From JASLDZ01 sp964235945 (GTDB taxonomy: Bacteria; Pseudomonadota; Alphaproteobacteria; Caulobacterales; Caulobacteraceae), in the NCBI GenBank assembly GCA_964235945.1, contig CAXSDV010000005.1, forward strand, positions 31,948 to 95,947: a DNA stretch of 64,000 nucleotides, in the 5' to 3' direction. A program made the position numbers and the translations under genes. The notes under the pieces are model-generated. The model was not told where the DNA came from, ran no database searches, and saw nothing but the letters and a program-made list of their open reading frames with translations. This document shows positions 16,662 through 24,863 of this stretch, in pieces (position 1 is the stretch's first letter; the number at the start of each line of letters is the position of its first letter).

Positions 16662-18716
16662 TCACCAGATGTGCACGCGCTGCTCCGGTGTAAGATAGAG
16701 GGCGTCGCCCGGCTTGGCTCCCCAGGCGGCGTACCAGCCGTCCACGTTGCGCACCACGCCGTTGACCCGCGCGACGGGCGGACTGTGCGGGTCGGAGACG
16801 ACCTGCTGGCGCAGGGCGTCGTCGCGCAACTTCTCGCGCCAGACCTGGGCCCACCCCAGGAACACGCGCTGGTCGCCGGTCAGCCCGTCGATCACCGGGG
16901 CGGGGCGCCCGGCCAGGTGCGCCTGGTAGGCGGCGTAGCCCAGGGTCAGCCCGCCCAGGTCGGCGATGTTCTCGCCCATGGTGAGGTCGCCCTTGATGTG
17001 CAGGCCCGGCAGGGGCTGGATGGCCGAGTACTGCTCGCCCAGGAGCTTGGCCTTCGCGTCGAAACGGGCGGCGTCGGCGGCGGTCCACCAGTCGCGCAGG
17101 CGGCCCTGGGCGTCGAACTTGCGGCCCTGGTCGTCGAAGCCGTGCGTCATCTCGTGGCCGATCACCCCGCCGATGGCGCCGTAGTTGATCGCCGGGTCCG
17201 CCTTGGGATCGAAGAAAGGCGGTTGCAGGATAGCGGCGGGGAACACCACCTCGTTGAAGAAGGGGTTGTTGTAGGCGTTCACCGTCTGCGGCGACATCTC
17301 CCACTCGTCCTTGTCGACCGGCTTGTTGAGACGATCGAGGCGATAGTTCCATTCGAACGCCGAACTGCGCTCGGCGTCGCCATAGAGATCATCGGCGCGC
17401 ACCTCCAGCTTGGAATAGTCACGCCACTTCTTCGGATAGCCGATCTGCACGTCGTAGTTGGCGAGCTTCTTCTGCGCTTCGACCTTCGTCGCGTCGCCCA
17501 TCCAGGTCAGGGCGGCGATGTGGGCGCGGTAGGCCGACTTCAGGTCGGCGATCAACGCCTCCATCTTGGCCTTGGACTCGGGCGGGAAGTAGCGGGCGAC
17601 GTAGACCTCGCCCACCGCTTCGCCCAGGTCCCCGTTCACCGTGCGCACGCCGCGCTTCCAACGCACGGCCAGCGCGGGCTGGCCCGCCAGCGTCTTGGAG
17701 CGGAACTCGAAGCGCGCCTGGACGAACGGGCTGGAGAGCAGGCCGGCGGACGAGTCGACCACGTGGAAGGCCTGCCACGCCTTGAGCGTGTCCATCGGCG
17801 TCTGCGCGAATATCGCGGCGATCTTGGGCAGGCTCGTATTGGTGGTCGCGACGACCTTGGAGGCTCCGCCCAGGCCGGCCGACCGCAGGTAGCGGTCCCA
17901 GGCGAAGCCGGGCGCCATGCGGGTCAGGTCGCCGGTGGCGACGGGATTGTAGATCTTGATGGGGTCGCGCTGCTCGGCGCGGCTCCAGCTCGCCTGGGCG
18001 ATGCGCGTCTCGAAGGCCACCACCTCCGCGGCGCGGGTCGTCGCCTCCGGCCAGCCCGCCAACTGCAGCAGGCGCGCGACATAGGCCTGGTAGGCGGCCT
18101 TCTTCTCGGCGAACTGCGGCTGGAGGTAGTAGTCCCGGTCGGGCAGGCCCAGACCGGACTGGCCGAGGTAGACCGAGTAGCGCGTCGGGTCCTTGGCGTC
18201 CGCCTCGATGCCCACGTCGAACACGGCGGACTGGAAGCCCTGGTTGGAGCGGCCCATCAGCGCGGCCAGGTCGTCGCGGGACTTGACCGCGCGCACCGCG
18301 TCCAGGTCCGCCTTGAGCGGCGACGCGCCCAGCGCCTCCACCCGGCGCTCGTCCATGAAGGCGTGGTAGAGCGCGCCGATCTTGCCCTCGGGCGTGGTGG
18401 GCGGGAGATTCTTGGCGGAGGCCTCCTCCAGAATGGCGTGGACCCGCGCTTCCGAGAGGTCCGCCAGCTTGTCGAAGGCGCCGATGGAGGTCTTGTCGGG
18501 GGGGATCACCGTGCGGCGCTCCCAGTCGCCGTTGGCGAAGCCGAAGAAGTCGTTCCCCGGCTTGATCGCCTTGTCCTCGCCCGAGGCGTCGAAACCCCAC
18601 GTGCCGTAATGCGGCGTGGCCGGCGGCGCGTCGGCCGCGGCGGGGGCGGCCAGGGCCGGGGCGGCGACGAGAAGGGCGACGGCGGCCGCGCCCGCGAACC
18701 ACGACTTGGACGACAT
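16662..18716 (-). CDS. M13 family zinc metallopeptidase (neprilysin/PepO type), exported
   Basis: 684 residues, normal for M13. A signal peptide (SWFAGAAAVALLVAAPALA) is followed by the large helical N-terminal domain (KPGNDFFGFANGDWERRTVI...) and the catalytic domain with HExxH in VIGHEMTHGFDDQG (about residue 520), the third zinc ligand in GENIADLGG, the substrate-binding NAYNNPFFNEVVFPAAILQP and the C-terminal VHIW. These periplasmic enzymes cut peptides of up to about 40 residues. Together with the neighbouring DPP-IV-like enzyme it suggests a peptide-scavenging locus. Start ATG at 18716. Confidence 0.96.
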   Translation of the reverse strand: MSSKSWFAGAAAVALLVAAPALAAPAAADAPPATPHYGTWGFDASGEDKAIKPGNDFFGFANGDWERRTVIPPDKTSIGAFDKLADLSEARVHAILEEASAKNLPPTTPEGKIGALYHAFMDERRVEALGASPLKADLDAVRAVKSRDDLAALMGRSNQGFQSAVFDVGIEADAKDPTRYSVYLGQSGLGLPDRDYYLQPQFAEKKAAYQAYVARLLQLAGWPEATTRAAEVVAFETRIAQASWSRAEQRDPIKIYNPVATGDLTRMAPGFAWDRYLRSAGLGGASKVVATTNTSLPKIAAIFAQTPMDTLKAWQAFHVVDSSAGLLSSPFVQARFEFRSKTLAGQPALAVRWKRGVRTVNGDLGEAVGEVYVARYFPPESKAKMEALIADLKSAYRAHIAALTWMGDATKVEAQKKLANYDVQIGYPKKWRDYSKLEVRADDLYGDAERSSAFEWNYRLDRLNKPVDKDEWEMSPQTVNAYNNPFFNEVVFPAAILQPPFFDPKADPAINYGAIGGVIGHEMTHGFDDQGRKFDAQGRLRDWWTAADAARFDAKAKLLGEQYSAIQPLPGLHIKGDLTMGENIADLGGLTLGYAAYQAHLAGRPAPVIDGLTGDQRVFLGWAQVWREKLRDDALRQQVVSDPHSPPVARVNGVVRNVDGWYAAWGAKPGDALYLTPEQRVHIW

Positions 18717-18823
18717 TCAGGGTCCTTCGAAGGTGAGGCGTGATCCTGCTGCGGAACCGCGCGCGCCCGACGTTAGAGCGTCGCCGCCTTCGACGCCATC
18801 CGTGCACGGAACAGGACGCCGAC

Positions 18824-20074
18824 TCAGGCGCGGCGGGCCACCAGCACGCAGTTCAGCCCCCCGAAGGCGAAGGAGGAGGAGACCAGCGCGTGGTGGTCGA
18901 TGGGCGTGGGCTCCAGCGCCAGGGGCAGGTCGCACTCGGGGTCCGGCCCGAGCCAGCCCAGCACGGGGGGGGCCAGCCGGCGCCGCAGCGCCTCCAGCCC
19001 CAGCAGCAGCTCCAGCGCGCCGCCCGCCCCGATCAGGTGGCCGTGGGCGGACTTGGTGGCGATCACCCGGCTGCGGTCGAGCGCCCCGCCGTAGACCGCG
19101 CGCAGGGCGGCCGCCTCCGCCTTGTCGTTCAACGGCGTGCCCGTGCCGTGGGCGGAGATCAGCACCGGCTCGTCCAGGGCCAGCCCCGCGTCCGCGTGCG
19201 CCCGGCGCAGGGCGGCCGCGGCGCCCTCGCCGCTGGGGGCGGTGATGTGGTGGGCGTCGGAGGAGGCCCCCTCCCCGTCCACCCAGCCCAGCACCTCGGC
19301 CCCCCGCGCGCGCGCGTGGGCCGCGCTCTCCAGCACCAGGGTGGCCGCGCCCTCGCCCAGCACCATGCCGCGCCGGTCCCGCGAGAAAGGGCGGCAGGCG
19401 TCGGGAGCCATGGCCTTGAGCGCGTTCCAGGCCGACCAGGATCCGTAGGTCACGGCCGCCTCCGTCCCGCCGGCGATCGCCACGTCGCAGCGCCCGGCGC
19501 GGATCATGTGCATGGCCTCGGCCACCGCGTGGGCGGAGCTCGAGCAGGCGCTGGCCAGGGCGAAGGCTAAGCCGCGCACGCCGTAGCTCATGGACAGGTG
19601 CGAGGCGGGCGCGCTGACCATCTGCCGGGGCACGGTCTGGGGATGCACCGATCCCGTGCGCCGAGCGAACAGCCGGTGGTAGCTCTCCTCCAGCGTCGTG
19701 TTTCCGCCCGAGCCCGAGCCGTAGACGATGGCGGTGCGCGCCTCCAACACCGGATGGTCGACGAGGCCCGCCCGCTCCAGCGCTTCGTGGGTGGCGACCA
19801 GGGCGTAGGCCGACAGCGGGTCGAGGTTGGCGAAGGGGCGCGGCCCGAAGCGCGACAGCAGCGGCGCGGGGTCGAGCGCGTCGATGAAGGCGGCCGGGCC
19901 GGTGTAGGCGAGCTCCGGGTCGTCGGCGACCCGGCGCGTCAGGGTGCGGATTCCCGAACGCCCGGCGGCCAGCTCCGCCCACGACGGGTCCACGCCCTGG
20001 CCCAGGGCGGACACGCAGCCCAGCCCCGTGACGGCGACCCGCCGGTCCCCTCCCGCTCCGAGCGTCGCGCCCAT
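18824..20074 (-). CDS. Beta-ketoacyl-ACP synthase, KAS II (FabF/NodE)-like
   Basis: 416 residues. The Cys-His-His active site is complete: SACSSSAHAV (nucleophilic Cys), AHGTGTPLNDKAEA (His) and SAHGHLIGAGGALELL (His). N- and C-terminal thiolase halves are intact (VAVTGLGCVSALGQG; SSSFAFGGLNCVL). It condenses an acyl primer with malonyl-ACP. Only 3 bp separate it from an upstream ACP gene on the same strand, and there are no reductases or housekeeping fab genes nearby. It is therefore more likely part of a dedicated acyl-chain or secondary pathway than the main FabF. The product is unknown. Confidence 0.9.
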   Translation of the reverse strand: MGATLGAGGDRRVAVTGLGCVSALGQGVDPSWAELAAGRSGIRTLTRRVADDPELAYTGPAAFIDALDPAPLLSRFGPRPFANLDPLSAYALVATHEALERAGLVDHPVLEARTAIVYGSGSGGNTTLEESYHRLFARRTGSVHPQTVPRQMVSAPASHLSMSYGVRGLAFALASACSSSAHAVAEAMHMIRAGRCDVAIAGGTEAAVTYGSWSAWNALKAMAPDACRPFSRDRRGMVLGEGAATLVLESAAHARARGAEVLGWVDGEGASSDAHHITAPSGEGAAAALRRAHADAGLALDEPVLISAHGTGTPLNDKAEAAALRAVYGGALDRSRVIATKSAHGHLIGAGGALELLLGLEALRRRLAPPVLGWLGPDPECDLPLALEPTPIDHHALVSSSFAFGGLNCVLVARRA

Positions 20075-20077
20075 GCG

Positions 20078-20326
20078 TCAGCCCGGGGTCTGGGCCGCCT
20101 TGGCCAGCACGCGGTCGACGAACTCGCCCAGGGTGGACACCCCCTCCACGTCCCCCTGCTCGACCACCACGCCGAACTTGTCCTCCAGGGCGAACAGCAC
20201 GCTGATCACGTCCAGCGAGGCTATGCCCAGCGAGTCGAGGGTGGCGGCGGGATCCAGCGCGCTGCGCTCCACCGGAGCCTCGTCGGCCACGAGGGCCAGG
20301 ACGTCGTCGGCGGTGAGGGCGGCCAT
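20078..20326 (-). CDS. Acyl carrier protein
   Basis: 82 residues: four-helix ACP with the phosphopantetheine serine expected in LDSLGIASLDVISVLFALED (SLD of the family D-S-L signature, preceded by A in place of D). Upstream in-frame sequence to 20647 is low-complexity, so the ATG at 20326 is the likely start. It precedes the ketosynthase by 3 bp and presumably carries its acyl substrate on a prosthetic thiol. It differs from typical housekeeping AcpP in its acidic helix II. Confidence 0.85.
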   Translation of the reverse strand: MAALTADDVLALVADEAPVERSALDPAATLDSLGIASLDVISVLFALEDKFGVVVEQGDVEGVSTLGEFVDRVLAKAAQTPG

Positions 20327-20412
20327 GTGTGTCCTGCGGATTGCGTGCGCCAACCTACAGAGCCGCCCGCCGGCTACAAGGGGAGCCGTCGGCGCCCTTC
20401 GAAGGCGCGAAC

Positions 20413-20742
20413 TCAGACCTCGTGGTCGGGCGGCGGCAGCGCCAGCGGGATGTCCGGGTCGGGCCGGGGCGTGTCGTCCGTCGAAGACGGCTTGCGCCCG
20501 GTGGACGCGGCCCCCGGCGGCTGGTCCCGAGCCGCCGCCTCCAGCGCGGCCACCACCTCGTCGAGCGATCCCTTGACCTGGACGACGATCACCGGCGGCG
20601 CGCCCTCCTCGCCGCCCGCGCCCTTGCCGCCGAAGTAGAGCCAGCAATCGCCCGTCTCGGGCAGGGGCGCGACGTAGAGCACCCGCTCCGGATTGACCGC
20701 GACCTCGGCGTGGACGCCGATGAACTTGACGAAGCGCGCCAT
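20413..20742 (-). CDS. Hypothetical protein, FlbD/SwrD-like N-terminal half
   Basis: 109 residues, function unknown. The first 70 residues (FIGVHAEVAVNPERVLYV, then strand WLYFGG, VIVVQVKGSLDEVVAALEAA) show an order of strands like small FlbD/SwrD proteins: a G-x-x-x-x-VN strand, a V-x-Y-V strand, and a V-K-G-S-x-D-E-V helix. The C-terminal 40 residues are Pro/Asp-rich and probably disordered. The likeness is by eye only. It lies 7 bp downstream of a 46-codon ORF and 86 bp upstream of the ACP gene on the same strand, so co-transcription with the ACP/KAS pair is possible. Confidence 0.6.
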   Translation of the reverse strand: MARFVKFIGVHAEVAVNPERVLYVAPLPETGDCWLYFGGKGAGGEEGAPPVIVVQVKGSLDEVVAALEAAARDQPPGAASTGRKPSSTDDTPRPDPDIPLALPPPDHEV

Positions 20743-20749
20743 CGCCGCC

Positions 20750-20890
20750 TCAGCGCGCGGCGACGTGCGCGGTCGCCGCCGGCGTGTGCGGGCGCGGAAC
20801 GGCCTGGGGGTCGGCCCCCATGGCCGCCTGCGCCACGATCATGGCCGCGGCGAACAAGGACGCCCCCGTGCTGGTGATGAGGTCGCGCAT
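20750..20890 (-). CDS. Small hydrophobic peptide, hypothetical (46 aa)
   Basis: An ATG-to-TGA frame of 46 codons encodes a peptide starting MRDLITSTGASLFAAAMIVA: one predicted membrane helix or signal peptide, then a short Pro/Ala/His-rich tail. It ends 7 bp before the start of the next gene on the same strand. Codon third positions look as GC-rich as in its neighbours. No function can be assigned; it could be a leader peptide. Confidence 0.4.
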   Translation of the reverse strand: MRDLITSTGASLFAAAMIVAQAAMGADPQAVPRPHTPAATAHVAAR

Positions 20891-21033
20891 CGTTCGTCCG
20901 CCCTTAACGCTTCGTCAACCAACGTAGCCTGCAGGGGGCCGTTCCCGTAAAGCCCTCTCGCCTCCTGGATGAGCGGTCGCCACGCCGGGCCGCCGCCGCC
21001 TCGACCCGAGGCGGCTGGCGCGGTGATTCACCG

Positions 21034-21627
21034 ATGCAGATCAACGCGACGCCGCTGGAAGACGCCCTGGTGCGGCTCGAGCCGTTCTGCGACGCCCTGC
21101 AGGCGCAGGTGCGCGCGGCGGTGGACGTCGATCCCGACGCGTGGAGCCTCATGGCCAGTTGCGCCTACGGCGAGCGCTTCGAGCCCTGGTGGCGCGACGT
21201 GCTGCGGCGCATGGCGGCGGGAACGCGGATCGCCTACGCGGCGCGCCGCCGCGCGGACGCGCGCGTGGTGGGGATGACCAGCTTCATGGACCCCTGCGCG
21301 GAGCACGGCCGGGTGGAGATCGGCTCCACCTTCCTGCACCCGGACGCGCGCTCCGGTCCGGTCAATCCCGCCGCCAAGCGGCTCATGCTGGGCGCCGCGT
21401 TCGAGGCGGGAGCGCGCCGGGTGGAGATACTCACCGATCCCGACAATCTCCGCAGTCAGGCGGCGATCGCCAAGCTCGGCGCGGTGCGCGAGGGGGTGCT
21501 GCGCCGCCACAAGATCACCTGGACGGGTCGCTCGCGCGACACGGTGGTGTTCGCCGTCACCGACCTGGACTGGCCGCGGGTGCGCGAAGGATTGGACGCG
21601 CGGCTGGCCGACCTCGCGCGGCGCTAA
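21034..21627 (+). CDS. GNAT family N-acetyltransferase (RimJ/RimL-like)
   Basis: 197 residues with the order of RimJ/RimL-type acetyltransferases: an N-terminal L-x-P-L-E-x-x-L-V-R-L-E element, YAARRRADARVVGMTSF, the VEIGSTFLHPDAR strand, LMLGAAFEAGARRVEILTDP and the characteristic NLRSQAAIAKLGAVREGVLRRH that binds acetyl-CoA and substrate. The family acetylates ribosomal N-termini, amino acids or drugs. Substrate unknown. It converges on the MliC-like pair with 7 bp between stops. Confidence 0.85.
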   Translation: MQINATPLEDALVRLEPFCDALQAQVRAAVDVDPDAWSLMASCAYGERFEPWWRDVLRRMAAGTRIAYAARRRADARVVGMTSFMDPCAEHGRVEIGSTFLHPDARSGPVNPAAKRLMLGAAFEAGARRVEILTDPDNLRSQAAIAKLGAVREGVLRRHKITWTGRSRDTVVFAVTDLDWPRVREGLDARLADLARR

Positions 21628-21634
21628 CGGCGGA

Positions 21635-21916
21635 TCAGGGCTTGCAGGTCGTGTCCGGCCAGCCCGGCGAGACCAGGGCGGCGCCCGCCGGTCCGCGCGT
21701 CAGGATGAAGGGACCGCCGTCGTAAGCGTCGCTGCGCCACACGTTCGGGCGGTCGGGCCGGGGCGTCAGCACCACGGGCTCATAACGCTCGATCCGAACG
21801 ATCGCCTGGGCGCGTTGGTAGAGCACGAGCACGCGCCGGCCGTCCGCGCACTGGTAGTCCACGCGCCCGGACGGGAGCGACGCGACGGCCGCGGGCGGGG
21901 CGGCGGCGGCGTCCAC
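21635..21916 (-). CDS. MliC-like (C-type lysozyme inhibitor fold) protein, downstream copy
   Basis: 93 residues. The pattern VDYQCADGRRVLVLYQ, a middle strand (WRSDAYDGGPFILTRGPAGA) and a final cysteine (WPDTTCKP) is that of MliC/PliC lysozyme-inhibitor domains, where the two cysteines form a disulfide. There is no clear signal peptide; the GTG start abuts the stop of the upstream MliC-like lipoprotein, so it is probably translated by coupling. Either its export signal is missing or the true form is longer. Binding to lysozyme is unproven. Confidence 0.6.
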   Translation of the reverse strand: MDAAAAPPAAVASLPSGRVDYQCADGRRVLVLYQRAQAIVRIERYEPVVLTPRPDRPNVWRSDAYDGGPFILTRGPAGAALVSPGWPDTTCKP

Positions 21917-22276
21917 CTAGTGCGTTTCCTCGCAGCGCACGGAGGGCCGGCCGGGCGAGAGCCAGTCGATCCGGTCGCCCAGCCCCCGCAGGCTGTAGGC
22001 GCCGCCCTCCACCAGCCCGGCGTAGGAACGGCCCCGCGCCGCGCCCGTGGCGGGCAGGGTCACGGGCCTGTCGTGGTCGGCGCGCACCACCGCGTCGCGC
22101 CGGTCCAGCCGGAAGCGCACGTCCAGCCGGCGCGCGTCGTCGCACAGGAAGCGCGCGTGCACGATCCGGTCGTGGGGATCGCTGGTCGCGCAGCCGCACA
22201 GGGCCGAGGCGGCCAGGCCCAGGGCGATGAAGGCCGGGACGGGCGGAAGGAGGCGGGCGCGGCGTCGCACGATCAT
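21917..22276 (-). CDS. MliC-like lipoprotein, putative lysozyme inhibitor
   Basis: 119 residues. The N-terminus has basic residues, a hydrophobic stretch (AFIALGLAASALCGC) and cysteines that fit a lipobox around LCGC, so an outer-membrane lipoprotein is likely. The mature part shows the MliC pattern: ARFLCDDARRLDVRFRL, VTLPATGAARGRSYAG, GGAYSLRGLGDRIDWLSPG and a closing cysteine (VRCEETH). MliC proteins block C-type lysozyme through a loop in this fold. It lies directly upstream of a second MliC-like gene, suggesting tandem duplication. Confidence 0.72.
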   Translation of the reverse strand: MIVRRRARLLPPVPAFIALGLAASALCGCATSDPHDRIVHARFLCDDARRLDVRFRLDRRDAVVRADHDRPVTLPATGAARGRSYAGLVEGGAYSLRGLGDRIDWLSPGRPSVRCEETH

Positions 22277-22323
22277 AGCTCCTGCGCAGGACGCATCAGG
22301 CTTCGTCCAGTCGCCCCTCCACG

Positions 22324-22809
22324 TCAACGGTCCGGCGGGGCGCGTGCGGCGCGGCGGCGCGCCCGGAAGAAGCCGCGCAGCAGGGCGGCCGACTCCTCGG
22401 CGAACACGCCGCCCTCCACCGCCGGGCGCCAGTGGCACTGGGGGTGGTCGAACACGCGCGCGCCGTGGGCCACGCCCCCGCCCTTGGGGTCGGACGCGCC
22501 GTAGACCAGCCGGCCGATGCGGGCGTGGCTGATCGCGCCCGCGCACATGGGGCAGGGCTCCAGGGTGACGTAAAGAGAGAGGCCCGTCAGCCGGTGGTTG
22601 CCGCGCAGAGCGCCGGCGGCGCGCAGAGCGACCATCTCGGCGTGGGCGGTGGGGTCGCACGCGGCGATGGACGTGTTGGCCCCCGTCGCCACCACCTCGC
22701 CCGTCTCGGGATCGACCACGACCGCCCCCACCGGGGCCTCGCCCGCTTCGGCGGCGGCTTGCGCAGCCGCCAGGGCGATGCGCATGTAATCCTCGTCATG
22801 TCCGACCAT
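22324..22809 (-). CDS. tadA: tRNA-specific adenosine deaminase
   Basis: 161 residues. TadA converts A34 of tRNA-Arg(ACG) to inosine. The zinc site is intact: His and catalytic Glu in PTAHAEMVALR (about 55-58) and PCPMC (about 85-89). APVGAVVVDPETGEVVA and ISHARIGRLVYGASDPK are family stretches. The start at 22809 keeps the family-like DEDYMRIALAAA; it overlaps the divergent rluB start by 12 bp. An internal ATG at 22785 would remove the overlap. Confidence 0.93.
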   Translation of the reverse strand: MVGHDEDYMRIALAAAQAAAEAGEAPVGAVVVDPETGEVVATGANTSIAACDPTAHAEMVALRAAGALRGNHRLTGLSLYVTLEPCPMCAGAISHARIGRLVYGASDPKGGGVAHGARVFDHPQCHWRPAVEGGVFAEESAALLRGFFRARRRAARAPPDR

Positions 22810-24177
22810 CGCCGCGACGCGACAGCCGCGCCCCCCCGCCGTCAAGCCCCTTCCGACGCCGCGCCCGCCGAGCGCGGGGCGGAACGCGCGCCCGAACGTC
22901 CGTCCGAGCGCCCTTCCGAGCGCATCGCCAAGGCGCTGGCGCGCGCGGGCGTGGCCTCGCGCCGCGAGGTGGAGCGCTACATCGCCGAGGGCCGGGTGGC
23001 GCTCAACGGCCGCGTGCTCGACACCCCGGCGGTCAAGGTCGAGCCCGGAGACATGCTCACCGTCGACGGCCGCCCCGTGGACGCCGCCGAGGCCGTGCGC
23101 GTCTGGCGCTACCACAAGCCCGTGGGGCTGGTGACCAGCAACGGCGACCCGCAGGGGCGGCCCACCGTGTTCGCCGCCCTGCCGCCGGGCATGCCGCGGG
23201 TGATCTCGGTCGGCCGGCTGGACCTCAACTCCGAAGGCCTGCTGCTGCTCACCAACGACGGCGAGTTGGCGAGGGCGCTGGAGCTGCCGTCCGGCGGGTG
23301 GACGCGCCGCTACCGCGCGCGATGCTTCGGCCGCACCACGCCCGAGAAGCTGGACGCGCTCAAGGAGGGCGTCACCGTCGAGGGCGTGCGCTACGGCGCG
23401 ATCGAGGCGCGGCTCGACAAGGCCACGGGCGCGGGGGCCAAGAGCGAGGGCGCGGCACCCGCCAACCTGTGGATCAGCGTGTCGCTCACGGAGGGCAAGA
23501 ACCGCGAGGTGCGCCGGGTGCTCGAGTCGATCGGGCTGAAGGTCAACCGGCTTATCCGTCTGGCGCACGGCCCTTTCGCCCTGGCCACCCTGGGCGTCGG
23601 CGAGGTCGAGGAGGTGGGCCCCCGGGTGATCCGCGAGCAGCTGGAGGGCCTCGTGCCGCCCGAGCGCATGCCTCGTGGCGAACGCGCCGCTCCGCGCCCG
23701 GTGCCGCACCCGGAGGGCTCCGCCCCCGCGCGCCACCTGCGCCGCCGTGCTCCCGCGGAGGTTCCCGCCACGGGGGCGACCGAAGGCGCCCGGCCCGCGG
23801 CCGCCGCCAAACCCGCCCGCGCCAAGGCCCGCCGCCCGGGCGCCAAGGTCGTCGCGCCGCCGCCGCTCGAGTACAAGCCCGGCTGGGCCAAGCCCTCGCG
23901 ACCCTTCCGCCACAAGGCCACGGGCGGCGGACGCGCCGCCGCCGTCCCGACCGAGACGGCCGACGGCCGCCCGATCCCGCGCCCGCGCGGCCCGGCCAAG
24001 GCGGGCGCGCCGGCGCGCGCGGACGCCGCCAAGCGGTCGGGACCGGCTCCGGGAGCCCCCTCGCGCCCGCCCGCCGGCGGCCCCCGGCCCCATGCACGCG
24101 ACAAAGGCGCCCGAGGCGAGGGCGCGCCCGGCAAGGAACCGCCGCGCGGCAAGGGCCCGCGCGGCCCGCGGCGCTAG
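22798..24177 (+). CDS. rluB: 23S rRNA pseudouridine synthase, RluB/RsuA family, with long basic tail
   Basis: 459 residues. An S4 RNA-binding domain (about 42-100, IAKALARAGVASRREVERYI) precedes the RsuA-type catalytic domain with the active-site Asp in SVGRLDLNSEGLLLLTNDGE (about residue 142) and EGKNREVRRVLESIG. RluB makes pseudouridine at 2605 of 23S rRNA. About 180 C-terminal residues are a Lys/Arg/Pro/Ala-rich disordered tail, much longer than in E. coli; such tails are common in alphaproteobacteria. An Arg/Pro-rich extension of about 40 residues also precedes S4. rsmD follows after 12 bp. Confidence 0.92.
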   Translation: MSDHRRDATAAPPRRQAPSDAAPAERGAERAPERPSERPSERIAKALARAGVASRREVERYIAEGRVALNGRVLDTPAVKVEPGDMLTVDGRPVDAAEAVRVWRYHKPVGLVTSNGDPQGRPTVFAALPPGMPRVISVGRLDLNSEGLLLLTNDGELARALELPSGGWTRRYRARCFGRTTPEKLDALKEGVTVEGVRYGAIEARLDKATGAGAKSEGAAPANLWISVSLTEGKNREVRRVLESIGLKVNRLIRLAHGPFALATLGVGEVEEVGPRVIREQLEGLVPPERMPRGERAAPRPVPHPEGSAPARHLRRRAPAEVPATGATEGARPAAAAKPARAKARRPGAKVVAPPPLEYKPGWAKPSRPFRHKATGGGRAAAVPTETADGRPIPRPRGPAKAGAPARADAAKRSGPAPGAPSRPPAGGPRPHARDKGARGEGAPGKEPPRGKGPRGPRR

Positions 24178-24189
24178 GAGCACCTTCCG

Positions 24190-24742
24190 GTGCGCATCGT
24201 CTCCGGCCGCCTGCGCGGGCGCGCGCTGACCGCGCCCGCCGGCTCCGCCACGCGCCCCACCTCCGACCGGGCGCGCCAAGCGCTGTTCGACGTGCTGGCC
24301 CACGCCCCCTGGGCGCCGGAGCTGGAGGGCGCGCGGGTGATCGACTTGTTCGCCGGCTCCGGGGCCTTGGGGCTGGAGGCGATGTCGCGCGGCGCGGCCT
24401 CCTGCCTGTTCGTGGAGACGGACGAGGCGGCCCGCGGCGCGATCCGCGCCAACCTGGAGGCGCTGGACCTGATGGGCGCCGCCCGCGTCCACCGGCGCGA
24501 CGCCACCGACCTCGGCCCCCGCCCGGCGAGCGCCGGGGCGGCCTTCGACCTGGCCTTCCTCGACCCGCCCTACGGCCGGGGCCTGGGCGAGCGCGCCCTG
24601 GCCGAACTCGCCGCCCACGGCTGGCTGGCCCCGGGCGCCCTCTGCGTCTGGGAGCGCGCCGCCGACGAGTCGGCCCCGCCGCCCCCGGGGTTCACGTCCC
24701 TGGACGACCGCACCTGGGGCGCGGCCCGCGTCGACTTCCTCC
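24190..24742 (+). CDS. rsmD: 16S rRNA (guanine(966)-N2)-methyltransferase, 3' end lost in gap
   Basis: 184 residues remain before the run of N; the full family length is about 185-200, so only the last few residues are missing. RsmD methylates G966 of 16S rRNA. Evidence: MRIVSGRLRGRALTAPAGSA, TRPTSDRARQALFDVL, SAM-binding VIDLFAGSGALGLEAMSRGA, and the catalytic DPPYGRG. GTG start, 12 bp after rluB. Confidence 0.9.
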
Positions 24743-24842
24743 NNNNNNNNNNNNNNNNNNNNNNNNNNNNNNNNNNNNNNNNNNNNNNNNNNNNNNNNNN
24801 NNNNNNNNNNNNNNNNNNNNNNNNNNNNNNNNNNNNNNNNNN
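24743..24842. other. Assembly gap of exactly 100 N
   Basis: One hundred N. Exact 100-base gaps are a convention for joins of unknown length, so the true distance between rsmD and the next gene is not known. The 25 bases after it contain no identifiable gene. Confidence 0.99.
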
Positions 24843-24863
24843 CCCGATCGTCGGTCAGGAGGG

